A DNA stretch of 64,000 bases from Volvox africanus (taxonomy: Eukaryota; Chlorophyta; Chlorophyceae; Chlamydomonadales; Volvocaceae): positions 310,001 to 374,000 of the forward strand of contig BSDZ01000008.1 of NCBI GenBank assembly GCA_030268105.1, in the 5' to 3' direction. The notes beneath the pieces were generated by a model that was given only the letters and a program-made list of their open reading frames with translations, was not told the origin of the DNA and did no database searches. Made by a program: the position numbers and the translations under genes. How positions within the stretch are numbered: position 1 is the stretch's first letter; each line of letters starts with the position of its first letter. Of this stretch, positions 51,269-63,284 are shown piece by piece.

Positions 51269-51813
51269 GGGTCTTGTTTGCGATGCACACCACGCCTCGA
51301 TGGATGTAACTATTCGCTGTTCATCTTTATCGTGGCATCGTTGAAGCGATCAGGATATCTAACAAAGCTATTACTGCGCACAATATTACAAAGAACAGCG
51401 CCAAGTGCAACACAAGTTTTAACACATCTGTTTGATATTGACCATGTCGTTATAATGGAATGAAATTGTCACATGTTGTACTGGCCGTAAAGACTAGTAT
51501 AACTCATTCCTCAGCATCAATTCCGTCAACGGGTGCATGTCGTAGGAGCAAGTCCCGTACTTGTTACGAATGCGTCAAAGAAAGCATACTTCCGGACGAT
51601 AAATTTATGACTATCATTTTTTGTGTCGCCTTTGCCGATTGTAGATTTGTATATTCGTAGCCAGGGATCTGGTGGCGCTAGTCCAAGTGCAAATATAATA
51701 TCCCAACCCTTGGTTGCATTAGCCTGCAATCAGTTTTTGGCTAATAATTTATAGCAGCACTTAGCCGCCATCCTTTCCATTGCAGCCCGACCTCTGAATT
51801 AAACGACAGCAAA
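51269..51813. promoter_or_regulatory. Divergent promoter region, ALG11 (-) / DRG1 (+)
   Basis: A 545-bp spacer between two outward-facing start codons. No gene or sharp promoter motif could be named. Confidence 0.5.
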
Positions 51814-54800
51814 ATGGGAATCCTTGAAAAGTAAATCGATGAATGCATGTAGAGCTAGTAGTGCGAACATTATGGAGCAGAAGAATGATGCGGAGCATTG
51901 GTGCCATGCAGGATTAAGGAGATCGAGGCGGAGATGGCCCGGACGCAGAAGAATAAGGTAAAAAAGTTTTCCAAGGAACATATACATATATTTAAAATTA
52001 TTCCATTTTAACTGGCTGATTGGGGCCGGAGTGCAAAAAATCATGCAAAGTCTCCATCGGCATTGAGGGGTTTTAACGGACGCGGGGATTGGTCCGCGCA
52101 CCTTCGCCTGGCGAACCTCCCTGCCCTGCACGAAACTGCATTTTGATATCCTGTTTTCAAGTTTTAAGCCTGTCTGTCGATTCCCACCCATCTAAGCGTC
52201 GTCATATCCCTGACTAGCCTCCAATCTCCAACCGCTTATGCCCTTAAACCGTTTTACACCCATCTAAGCGTCGTCATATCCCTGACTAGCCTCCAATCTC
52301 CAACCGCTTATGCCCTTAAACCGTTTTACACCTTCTCCCAGGCCACCGAATACCATTTGGGTCAACTAAAAGCCCGTCTGGCTAAGCTGCGAACCGAGCT
52401 GCAGGCACCCTCAAGCAAGGTGCGTGCATACTTTATGTCGGCTGATGAAGGTGTTCGCACCGGGATGGCGGATGAGGGTTATACTTTCGCGGCGAGGTCG
52501 TAGCCCGCAGCAGACCCGTGCACAGGAGTATGGTCCTGTCATAAGCGTAGCTTCTTCTTCTCTTCTGCTATTTTGCCGCATTGAAACGGCAAAACATGAG
52601 GAGCCCTGTGGCGATCAGGGCCCATCACCACAGCATCGCCGGCGCTGCAAGCTGCTTCAGCTGCGGCGCGCAGCCCCGGCGTCGACACACTGCACCGGCG
52701 TCGTCACCTCTGCAGCGGAGTGCAGTGCAGTGCAGAGCAATGTGTGGCGGCGCAGCGATCCCCAGCACGATCTGTGCATCTGCTGCTGTTGCTGCTGCTG
52801 CTGCAGGCCCGATCACGACCGCCTCAGTTATAGCCGCTGTCGTGATGGCATCTTTCCCATCACCTGGCGCCCGCGGGGTAACGGCAGACGGCATAGACCG
52901 ACTTGAACGGCAAACGTGGCAGCAGCGGCCTTGGATGGTGGAAAAAGCAGCAGCTGTGAGCACACAGTGATTATGGCAGAGGCGGCTGGGTGGTGATGGC
53001 CGCACTGCTGAATAAGTCCCGCTGAGTGTTGTTTCGGTACTGCCGCTTCTATGAAACGCAGCGGGACAGTCACAGAAAGGAATCTTGCTTGCCGGGAGCT
53101 GAAGGGCTTTCATCCCCCTAATGATCAGGACCCATGGGTCGCACACGCGCTCCCCGTGACTCCATATTCCGTGCCCATGTGTGCTTCTGGCCCTTCCTCA
53201 CCCCCTCTGTGGTTCCCACAGGGAGGCGGCGGCGAAAGCGGCTTCGAAGTGCAGAAGTACGGCGATGGCCGTGTGGCGTTAATCGGTGAGGACCGTCTAA
53301 GCGACCATGAAAACCCTCTCCTTCTCCGTTGTCACCGTGACGATTTTGTTGCTGTACTTCAGGTTTTCCGTCCGTGGGGAAGTCCTCGCTGCTGACACTG
53401 CTGACGGGCACTGAGTCAGAGGCGGCGGCGTACGAATTCACGACGTTGACTTGTATCCCTGGTGTGATCCATTATAACGATTCTAAAATTCAGCTCCTGG
53501 ATTTGCCTGGAATTATTGAGGGAGCCGCGGAGGGCAAGGGCCGCGGTCGACAGGTGGGCCCTATAGAAACGTTGTTTTCCCTACATAGGAGAAAAGGGGT
53601 TGTGGAAGGGGGTTTCATTTCCCCATGATCCCCTTATCCTCCCTTCACTACCTTTTGTCCCTTCCCCCACCTTCCGCCGCCCGTCAGGTCATCGCGGTAT
53701 GCAAGAGCGCCGATCTCTTGCTGATGGTGCTCGACGCCACCAAGCCCCTCTACCACAAGCAGGTGAGCAAAGCCGTCGTGCTTTTGTGACCTGTTACTTT
53801 AATACTCATATTCACATAAACGAGCGAAGGGACATTGTGTATATCAGCAGGTGGGAGGCATAACTGCAATTAATAGATGAGACAGAGAGATAATAAGAAA
53901 GGAACTAAGACCCTTCGCCCTGGACCCCCGGCCCGGCCCGGCGGGTGCTGGAAACAGATCCTTACCCGCGAATTGGAGGCAGTGGGTATCCGCCTAAACC
54001 GTCAACCGCCTAACGTCTACTTCAAGAAGCGCAAGACGGGCGGCATCTCCATAAATTCCACCATACCGCTTACCCACATGGACGATAAGCTCATCCAAAG
54101 AGTGTTGCAGGTGCGGCTTATTAACCATTAGCTCCTGCTCTCCCCGGCAGCCGCCTGCTCTGGCCTGCCCTGCGTGAAGCTTCATTGTCTGCCCCTCCGC
54201 GGTTCCCCATTCTCCTAATCGTTTTCGCCCCCACCATCTGTATGTGTAGGAATACAAGTTGCACAACTGCGAGTTGCTGTTCAAGGAGGACTGCACCGTG
54301 GATGACCTGATCGATGTCATTGAGGTGATACGGGTTTGCCCTGGGGTGTAGGGGTTTTCACGGGGTGCTAGGGCTTGCGTGGTTTCGTGTGGGGCTTATG
54401 GAGTGTCTGCGGCTGGGGCCAAGTCGCCCGGAAATCCTGATTCCGTAGCGGTTGATTATTTTCTTTGTAATATCTGTAGTTCTCTTTCCATCCATCTTCA
54501 CCAGCTCCAGTATCATCGGCATCTAAATCGGTACTTGCTGTGCGTCGCGCCCCCTTCTCCACCTTTTACCCCCCTCTCACCCCTCCAAACTCAGCGCAGC
54601 GACTTGGCCTGCACCGTTTATTCGCCGTACCCGTATCTCCTCCGAAACCCAATACTTCAACCACCCTCCCATTTGTTAGGGCAACCGCCGCTACATCAAG
54701 TGCTTGTATGTGTACAACAAAGTAGACATGTGCAGCCTGGAGGAGGTGGACGAGATCGCCCGGTGGCACAACTCCATACCCATCTCCTGCTCTCTCAAAC

Positions 54801-56110
54801 TAAACATGGACGGGTTGCTGGAGCGGATCTGGGATATGATGGCGCTGGTGGGGCTCTGAGCTTTAGGGGCTTAAAAGCTTGGCACCAATTGGGATGGGCA
54901 TTGGGATGGGGGGATGGGGGTAACGTGCGGAACCGACTTGCGGTATGCGTTATGGGGAGGCGACGACTGGGAGGCTGCTTGAGCTGCTGGTAGCTGTGGG
55001 CTTTGGTGTGGGATTTTGGTTCGCATTGATAGATCTCTCGTCACTACTTTTGATCTCTGGCTCATGTGTATCACGGCGGCTCTCGGCGCCACCCGCGATA
55101 TTTCACCCGCGATCCTCCATGCTAATAGGTACGCGTGTACACAAAAAAAGTGGGAGCCAAGCCGGACTTTGCCGAGCCCGTTGTGCTCACCAGCGACCGA
55201 GGAGGCACCACCCTTGAGGCATTGTGTCGCCAAATCCACAATAGCATGGTGCGAGCCGGTGTTCATTGGCGAAACTTATTGTATGGATACCTTTTTGGGC
55301 AAGAGTTGTTTGGTAAAGAGGTAAAAATGTTTAAAGAGCGGAAATACTTGGGAACCCTCTTCAGGACAGGACTATTGCGGTAACTGGGTTAATAACAGGC
55401 CATGTGCGGAATATCCCTTTTATCTAGGATATTCCGCACATGGCCTGTTATTAACCCAGTTACCGCAGTAAGTTAACTGTCAAACACGATGAGAGAGGTG
55501 GGTAAACCCAGGGGCGGGAGCGCAGTACTCGTTAGCTTCAGCTACACATGAACACGCCCGGCATTTCTCCTCGCTGTAATACAGGTCCAGCAGTTCAAGT
55601 ACGCGTTGGTTTGGGGTACCTCATCCAAGCACTACCCTCAGCGCTGCGGCCTCGGTCACCAGCTTGAGGACGAGGATGTAGTGCAGGTGAGCACGGGGGA
55701 AAAAGGATGAGGGGCCGACTTGGGAAGATTTGAATGTCAAAAGTGAAAACCCGTTTGCACGGCGTAGTAAAGACAGAGTTAAGAGTACGGGGCTATGGGA
55801 AGAGGGATTGGGCGGCGTTGGGCTCCCGCTTAAGGATATCAACGAGAACAAGGTATAGTTTGGCTAGACGCTATTTGATTGCCTTCCTCGTTGGAAGGTT
55901 AGTTACCTGCGATTGTACTCGGGCCGTATGCGGAATCCTAAAGCTGAAGTCAGCACTCTGAATGAATGCGTGCCCTCTTCAATCATTTTGGTGCAGATCG
56001 TAAAGAAAAAGGTGAACACCGGAGAGGATGGCCGCGGGCGGTTCAAGACCACTTCAGACAAGCCGCTGCGGATAGCGGACCGGGAGAAGAAGCCGGCGCT
56101 CAAAACCTAA
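51814..56110 (+). CDS. DRG1: DRG1, developmentally regulated GTP-binding protein (OBG/DRG GTPase)
   Basis: Twelve exons join in phase: 51814-51830, 51912-51957, 52342-52419, 53222-53285, 53363-53553, 53688-53762, 53958-54110, 54250-54324, 54680-54847, 55129-55248, 55585-55686, 55997-56110; 400 residues. N-terminal helices ([16 protein letters not shown]), [11 protein letters not shown]1 GFPSVGKSS (69-77), switch region [10 protein letters not shown]3 [20 protein letters not shown]4 NKVD, then a C-terminal TGS domain ([13 protein letters not shown] to DEDVVQIVKKK). All GTPase motifs are intact. DRG1 acts with DFRP1/ZC3H15 on translating ribosomes. After IVKKK, where the family usually stops, there are 32 more basic residues ([14 protein letters not shown] and on). 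Exon 1 codes for under six residues, so the start rests on family alignment. Confidence 0.95.
52185..52332. repeat. Perfect 72-bp tandem duplication in DRG1 intron 2
   Basis: 52185-52256 and 52257-52328 are identical, starting CACCCATCTAAGCG and ending CGTTTTA, with four further matching bases. The second copy ends 13 nt before the exon 3 acceptor, so the duplication includes much of the 3' splice-site region. Confidence 0.95.
55376..55467. mobile_element. Perfect 41-bp snapback palindrome in DRG1 intron 10 (MITE-like)
   Basis: The left arm 55376-55416 (TGCGGTAACTGGG...) and right arm 55427-55467 are exact reverse complements around a 10-nt loop (CTTTTATCTA). TA dinucleotides sit within a base or two of both outer ends, compatible with a TA target site duplication. 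The structure is seen directly. Calling it a foldback MITE is inference; it could also be a small-RNA hairpin or a recent inverted duplication. Confidence 0.6.
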
Positions 56111-56489
56111 GCGGGACGATTATATAGGGGGAAGGGGAATCTACGGTAGCACGGGGATTGAAAAAGGAGAAGAGGGGAGGGGAATGATAGGGGCGGACTT
56201 ACAGGTGGAGGAGGAGGAGGAAGGAGGAGAGACCGAGTACCGGCTAAGTGGTGCGGGATTCACCCAAGATCCACCGATCTTTTCATAACCTGTCCAGTCC
56301 ACAAATTCCATCAGCGACCATTTGCGTTATCGGCGTTGATACTGTTAGCGGCAGCAGCCTTGACGTCAAGAGCAGCTTCCTTGAGTCGTGCAGCGCGCGG
56401 GTTCGCAGAAGCATGTCATGCTTGTGTGTCTACTACCAGGTCATTAGGGGGACGTGAAGATAATAACGATGAGGCATATCCTGCGGCAC

Positions 56490-56519
56490 ATACCCTGCCT
56501 GCATATGCAGACAGGGTAT
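56490..56519. repeat. Near-perfect 15-bp inverted repeat
   Basis: ATACCCTG at 56490 and CAGGGTAT at 56512 flank the self-complementary CTGCATATGCAG, with a single mismatched pair between them. Confidence 0.75.
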
Positions 56520-56628
56520 CAGGATACAGGCTGCAATTGCGGACTGCTGCATCTGATCTGTGTTTGGAGGTGTCATAGGACGGTTGACCCGTTGACGGTT
56601 GACGCCTGTCATTCGGAGCTGATATCAC

Positions 56629-57171
56629 TTGGCATGGCATAAAAAGGTGTGCGGCGGTCAGGGAAACTCGAAAGGGATATTTTGCGTTGTTAGGACGGAA
56701 AGGTGGCCGACTGGTCATGAACGGCAAGGCGCGAATAACGACCCGTTGGGAATCGGATTATGGTACCAGAGAGCCGGGAACGATCTCAGCCAGCTGGTCG
56801 GTTTAGCAAACTTTACTAAACGAGCCGTGAGGGGAGATGATGGAGACACACACCTCCCGAAATTAGACTCAGACCTTAAAGAGGGGTGGAATACCCGGAC
56901 TGGGAGACACAGAACATGGCCGAAGCAACAGGAGAATCCAATGCAGTCGTCCGGAATAGAAGGAAGGGACCCGCAGATCGTCGGACCCATTGCCGCGGAC
57001 ATACGGCTCGGCCAGTGGGTGAATACTAATGTATCGCAAAGCCGGCAGGCACGGACAGTCGCCCGCTTACCCCGGTGTGTGTGTATGGAAATGATCTTAC
57101 TAGGGATCGGACGGCCGTCCCCCGTCGGATTGATTCAGTCATATCAGTCAGCATATCTGCAAAAGAGATAA
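56629..57171 (+). CDS. Doubtful 180-codon open reading frame
   Basis: An uninterrupted frame starts MAWHKKVCGG and ends SAYLQKR. It is long for chance in non-coding DNA of this composition, but it matches no family I know, has no hydrophobic core pattern, and lies in a gap with no gene model. Splice sites in phase were not found on either side. It could be a decayed mobile-element fragment or chance. Confidence 0.2.
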   Translation: MAWHKKVCGGQGNSKGIFCVVRTERWPTGHERQGANNDPLGIGLWYQRAGNDLSQLVGLANFTKRAVRGDDGDTHLPKLDSDLKEGWNTRTGRHRTWPKQQENPMQSSGIEGRDPQIVGPIAADIRLGQWVNTNVSQSRQARTVARLPRCVCMEMILLGIGRPSPVGLIQSYQSAYLQKR

Positions 57172-57827
57172 ATTGGTGGCTTCCGGTGGCTTGGTAAATA
57201 TTATTAGTGCGTCAACTGAAAACATTAAACGGCTTCACGCGCACGCCGAAGCCTCACAGTCGAAAACACATCTATCGCACAGCTCTTGAATGTTGTGGTA
57301 ACTAGGTGTTGGTAACCTTTTGCCTCGTTGAGCTAATCCTTACCCAATGGGAGAAGGGAAACACAGTGCTAGTCTGACATGGACTGCATGGTGCGTGTTG
57401 GGAGCAGGTGTGATGTGTGGGGCGACATGATGCTTGGACGCTGCCTTCGCAGTCATAATGCTAAGTCAGGCAATTCGCCTGAATTTAATGTTAAAATTCA
57501 TGTAAAAATGACTCCATTATATCCAGAACTTTGAAGGCCTGTCACGGCTACGATCTATTCCCTGGGTCCATTTACGAAAGGCTAACGGTCGAAAAGCAAG
57601 GCTTGTCGCTTACTTTGCGTGCAGACGCTTCCTTTATGATAAATCTGACATTATCACATAATAATTACTGGCATTAGCTGCGACATCTGATCAAGTTGCT
57701 CCTTACGCAATAAAACATTAAGCTCCTGTACGGCCAGGCGAAGCTCGCTTGGAGGAAAGGTGCCAAAATGCCTCAGCGCCATAGCTTAGGAAAGTGTCAT
57801 TGAACTGGTGGTGGATATTTAAGAATA

Positions 57828-60800
57828 ATGGCTCATCACGGCTCGCTTCGCACTTATGATAGCAGAGTTGCTTCAGGAGCAGCCGCGAGAGCTTGCATCG
57901 GGGAGTGCGTTGCTGCTGGCCTACTTTCACTCATTTCTCTGATGAGTTACCAGCAGCTCGCGGCTCCGCATTGCGCTGGCCAGCCACACACTCTCCCTCC
58001 CGACTCTGCCGTCCTAGTTGGTTATCCATGCGATGGAAGTGTTCTTACGAGAATGTTTTACATCTTAAAGCACTCACCTATGGTCTTGTGGGACATTTGT
58101 CGGGTCAAGTTTGAGGATGTTTGGGCAGCAACTGGACTGCTTATGATTTACGTGCGCTTCCTTGCCGCAATTTTGATTCCTGCACCTATTTATGACCAGG
58201 TATGGTTGTTTTCTATAAGACAGATTGAACGCTCGTAGCAAAGACTGAACATCCCGAATGAAAACGGCGACCACTTCACGCCAGCAATAATGAATGGTTT
58301 CCACGATGCCTTTCAGGTAGTAGCTCCAGTCACGGTTTATTATGCGAGATTTGTGAACACCGCCTTCCATGTCCTCCAAGGACCTCGATATAAACCATCC
58401 TATTTGGGCTTGCAAAGCCTTTTCACCAAGCATGCTCCTTTTGACGTGGCCTTCTTTTTATCACTTCTCGGCGTCTGGGTACGTATTATTTCCGTGTCCC
58501 CCGTACCGAGTCCTATTGCACAGGGGACCAACTGCTATGCCACCCCGTCAGTCAGGCGTGCGGGGCCTGAGCGCAAATTTCTCTTATAGCCGGAGCGCTC
58601 GGGCACCTTGTGTCGGGCGTGTATGTACATAATCTGTATTGCTGCCTTCAGGATAAGGCTCCTAAATCCTCCAGTTCTGTAACCCTTTTTCCCCCTTCGA
58701 AAGCCCCTTTTCCCAATAGTCATGTCTCAAGGGGCTCCGACTTTGGTTTTCCCGTCCTTCATTTACGGTGCCGCTGTGACCGCCGTAAATTCTCCACCCC
58801 TCCCCTCCCTTCCTTAACCCCTCTTGGTATCACTGAATTCACTTCGTTACCCTTCTCGCACCCTGTCTTCAGCGTGTCAACATGACGCTAGAGCTGGCGT
58901 ATTGCGCCTGGGCTGCCGCAGCCACGGCCATTCTATGGTACTGGTATCGTGACTTCATCCCCGGTGTCAGCTTGCAGGGCCAAATGCTGACTCGCCTCTT
59001 AGTCACATTGACCAACATCTACCTGGATCGCCTGCTCAGCCGCCACCACCACCATCGGGGCCCCACGGGCCTGGGTCGCGGCAGCGGTCCCGCAGCCAGA
59101 ACCACTGCCGCCACTGCCACCGCTGCTGCAGCTACCGCCGCAGGCGGTAGTGCAATCTCTGGCAAAGATGCCGCCGCCGCCGCAATAGCTGTTAAGGAAG
59201 GGGCAGAATGTGTTGGTGGCGAGGAGAAGAACGCGGAGGACGCAGTGCTCAAAACACTGTTTCCCAGCGGCGACAACAGCAGCAGCAGCGCAGAGGCAGT
59301 CAACTGCGAAGATAGAATCCTGCCGCCTTCGGGACCTGTCTTTCTACGACGTCCAAAAACGCCAGCCGCAGCTCCTATGATGAATAGCAGCATCAGCAGC
59401 AGAGGTGGCGGCAACGCTGGCAGCGACGGCAATGGCAACAGCAACGCTGCCGGCAATGGCGGTAGCTCTTGCACTACCCGTACAGCACCTTCCGGGAAAG
59501 AGGAAACAACTTCCACTTGCTGGCGGACCCCCCCGTCTGGAGTTGCACCAGCATCACGCAACGTCACGGCGGCTTTAGCAACAGCCTGCGACGGAGCGGA
59601 GGATGTTGCAAGCAGGTCGCAAGCGGATGGCACAATAGCGGCTCCGGTTCCTCGTATAGCCTACTGCTCCCCTTATCGGCGCCACGCCGTGTTGGTGAAG
59701 GTGAGGGGACTCGTTGAAATCTAAGGGATTGTACATCGTAGTTTTGGATGGTGAGTAGGGGCCAGGGGTATTCAGTTCCTGTGGCTGACGTAAGTCAGCC
59801 ACAGGAGAATGCTTGTGTACTGAATCCTGGTCTTCACGCCCTTGCCATCGCTCCTCCGGTCTGATCATCGTTTCTTTACGGAGGTATATTCTCTGACCGC
59901 CAACTACTACCTGTTTGAGGGGCGGCCGGGCGTCGGCGCGTCACAACAGCATTGCTGCGATTACAAATGCCGTACAGAATGTCCACTTTCTTGACTTTCT
60001 TGGCGTTGGGGAGGGCAATCGCGCGCAAACACAGCGGGTTAATGAAGTACATGTATGATAGATAATGATTTCGATGAACTCAAAATAGTACGGCGCGTAA
60101 ACCACCTCCTCCATCGCCGCCGCCGCCATCGCCGCAGATCCCATGGGCGGAACCGGAACAAATAACCCCACGCTTCGAGGAGCGGATGGGGGCGCTGGTT
60201 TCGGAGCAAGGTCTTAAACTGACGGGAGTGTACGTACGGCGCGGCTGCGTGGAGCTACTGATGGTGGTAGAGGAGGACATGGACCGGTCGCCATTGCCGC
60301 CACTGCCGCCGCCGCCACCGCTGCTGGCGCTGCCCACCGCTACAGGCCCACAGTCTGGTAACACGGGCACCTGGCATCTGGACCCAGCTGCGTTGTTGCA
60401 GGCTCTTGGGCTGGCGCCTAGGGAATCGGAAACTGAGTGGCAGGGACCGACCAACAGGGATGGGGGAGGTGGCTGCGGCGATGGCAGTAACAGCGTCAGC
60501 ATTGGCGACTGTAGCTGTGGCGCATGGACAGCGCAACAGCAGCAGCTCTTGCGGTCGGTAACGCAAGAGGACAGCGCGTTGTTGACGAGGGAGGCGGCCA
60601 TGCGGAGGGCGCCAGAAGAGGATGTTGGGAAGAAGACAGATTACGTCTGTGTGACGGGACTGGAATCTCGGGTGGTGTTGATGACGTCATCGCCGACACC
60701 GGTGGCGGCGGCAGCCTCCGGCGGGTTACCCACCCTCCGACTATCAGTGGCTCTGAGTCGGCGGCTACTTGCGAAGCAAAGGGAGCAGCAGGAGGAGGAA

Positions 60801-63284
60801 GAGGAGGAAGAGGAGGAGGAAGAGGAGACTGGCAAGGTGGTAGGTCAGGAAGAGATGGGTGAGGCGGAGGTGCTGGTACGGACGGCAAATACACACCTGC
60901 CGGTCCGTGTCACGATCCGGAAGGTGCGGTGCAGAAGCGGCGGCAGCGGCAGCGCGTCCGTATCGTCGAAATGGCTTTTTGGACAAGAGTACGAGTACGG
61001 GTACGAGTACGAGTTGGATATCGAGCTGCTGGACGTTCCCCCGCGACCAGGTGTCGTGCTGGTGAGGGATGGCGGCTGGTGTGTATGTGCGGGGGTTGGG
61101 AAAGTATTGGGATCAGGACATCACATCCAGCTGCTAAACCGTTCTGAGGAAGCCGATTTCATACAAAGTTTCTGCTTCCTACTCACGCCCACGCCCATTG
61201 CTACCGGCAGACCCTTGTTTGTTGGTTCGCTTACTCCCGGATATCCCTAATCTCCTCCATTGACATCATGCTGCCTCTCTCGCTAACTGCAGCTGGAGTT
61301 TCGGTACAGGCAGTGGACGCCGACCCCTAAGGCTACAGCCTCAACTGCTACAGCCGTTGGAGTTGACCAGCTGCCAATCCCCACGACCCCCTGGCTGCGA
61401 GTAACGCTGCCGGTTTTAGCCACCTGCGACACGGCTGTGTCGGAGGAGCTAACCGCAGTCGTATCCAGCTGGCCGGCTGGAAATGTTCACGAGCTGGATG
61501 AGCTGTTGTACGACATTGGGGCATGCACGGCGGCGGCGGCGGCGCTGCATGCCGATAGCGACGGCGACGTCACCATGGCGTTAAGCTTGCACCTACTGTC
61601 TTACGCCGAGTCAACAGGTTTGAGATCCACCGCAGCCAATATCCAAGAGATGATGCGCCGCCGGGTGACATCTGGAGTTGTCGTCGGCTGTGGCGGAAGC
61701 GTTCCCCTTGCCTTACGTGATCCAGTGCCAGCGGCGGTGGCGGAAGCCGGTGATGCAGAGAGCTCCGAAACCGGTTCTTTCAGAGGGACTGCCAGGAGGT
61801 TATTTGGCGGCTCTTGCCGCGGAGAAGAACGAGGAGGAGATGATGATGGTGATGGGGGCTGTAAGGGGAACGCGGCTGCCGCTGCTTCACTTGCCCATGG
61901 TGATGCTGATGGGGGCTGTAGCCAAATCGCAACCGGGAGCAGCAGCGGTAGGGCGTCATCGTGGCGGCTGGCGCTGGCGGGGACGCTGGGGCTGCGGCCT
62001 TGCTCTCCAAGGGAGACGGCTGCCTTTCAGGCTTTCGCCGATGCATGGGCGGACGGGTTGGGACACATATCGTGAGTTCCTTCGCATACTTGTTGGGCCG
62101 TCCGCCTGCTCCGTCCGCCCATTTTTAGCCCTAAGTAATAGAAAATCAGGTTAGTTTTTAACTTTGTACCTTACCTCCTGGTCTCTCCCTCCCTCGAGCC
62201 ACGAAATGTACTCGACTTCGCTTGCCGTACTATTTACTAACCCGAATTTTGCAGAGCCCTAAGTTAGAAACCCTAAGTTAGAAACTGCCCTCATAAGGCC
62301 CGCATGCATGCCTGATAAACGGGCTCCCTCACCCCGCTCTTCCTTTCTATTGGTTTCGTTTCCTTCACACTTTTTCCTGGGCGCCTACCTTCGCTGGAGT
62401 CCGAGCACAGGCACGTCGTTGAATGTCTGGTGTCTGCTATGTCTGCTGGCCAGAGGTCCACGTGACGATCAACATCCGCTGGGGCCCGAGCACATCGTGG
62501 TGCTGGTGGGCTCCGGGATGGGTTCCGTAACCACCCTGGCATGGCTGGCATTGCCGCACCGGGCGTGGTTGCGACTGCTCCGGGGGAGCAAGGTGCCACG
62601 TCTTCTGGGGTTCTGTGCGTCCAAGGCACTGATCTTAGCCGGGCTGCGGCCGCCCTCAGCCGCTAGCGCGTACGCCGGGGGCCCGGCCATGCTGCTGCTG
62701 CTGGAAGGGTTCATTTTGCCCCTGGCCTGCCTGGTGGGTACCATACATGGTTTGTATTCGGATCTACGTTAACTTGTCGTCTTCATTCCATTCTTATAAT
62801 CGTAATACCCTCCCTGGAGCACAGCCGTGGCTTTATCGCTCCGCTTTATGTGTTTTTCCGTCGTACTCCCCTTTTGAAGCAGGTCTCCCCCCGGACCGCC
62901 TTCTTCATCTCCTGCCTGAAGCTTCCCCTCGACTATCAAAGCGCTTTCATGGTGGGCGCTGCCAGCTACACCCTGTCCGCCTTCAAGATTGCTGCTGCAG
63001 TGGAGCTCATGTCGCTAACCGTCACCCTCACCTGCCACCTGTACCTCCGGTGCCGCTTTGATGGGCAGTTGGGTCGAGCGGCCGGCAGCAGCGGTGGTTT
63101 CGGAAGTGGATATGGGGGCCCACATGGGGAACTCGTTGGCGGCAAAACCGGTAGGCGCAGCTGCAGCGACGAGACTAGACTAATGCGGATGCAAAAAATG
63201 CGTAAGGCCCGCGTAGCTTGCATCCCTATCTCTTCAACTGCCGGCTCGGGGAAGGGACCCATGCTTGTGATGGACAGGACGTGA
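57828..63284 (+). CDS. Uncharacterised large multi-pass membrane protein
   Basis: Exons: 57828-58199, 58317-58478, 58873-59700, a short one near 59884-59931, 60138-61061, 61293-62071, 62400-62733, 62883-63284; about 1,280 residues. N-terminal hydrophobic helices (WAATGLLMIYVRFLAAILI, CAWAAAATAILWYWY) lead to an Ala/Gly/Ser/Asn-rich linker. A large soluble middle follows, with GVYVRRGCVELLMVV, a Glu run (about 12 Glu), YEYGYEYE and LDELLYDIG. The C-terminus has further membrane helices (IVVLVGSGMGSVTTLAWLAL, LLLLEGFILPLACLV, FKIAAAVELMSLTVTLTCHL) and a basic tail. I do not recognise the family. Exon 4 and its weak GTCGGC donor are uncertain; omitting it also keeps the frame. The last three exons join in phase. 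Confidence 0.65.
59777..59806. repeat. 13-bp snapback hairpin in intron 3 of the membrane-protein gene
   Basis: TCCTGTGGCTGAC (59777-59789) and its exact reverse complement (59794-59806) flank a GTAA loop. Confidence 0.9.

Larger units (their letters stand above)
56111..57827. other. Intergenic between DRG1 and the membrane-protein gene
   Basis: 1.7 kb without a recognised gene. It holds a near-perfect 15-bp hairpin (56490-56519, one mismatch, centred on TGCATATGCA) and a 180-codon open frame. No TGTAA was found soon after the DRG1 stop. Confidence 0.5.

Noticed and set aside
59019..59633. Minus-strand 204-codon open frame
   Set aside because: Antisense to exon 3 of the membrane-protein gene, whose frame joins in phase on both sides.
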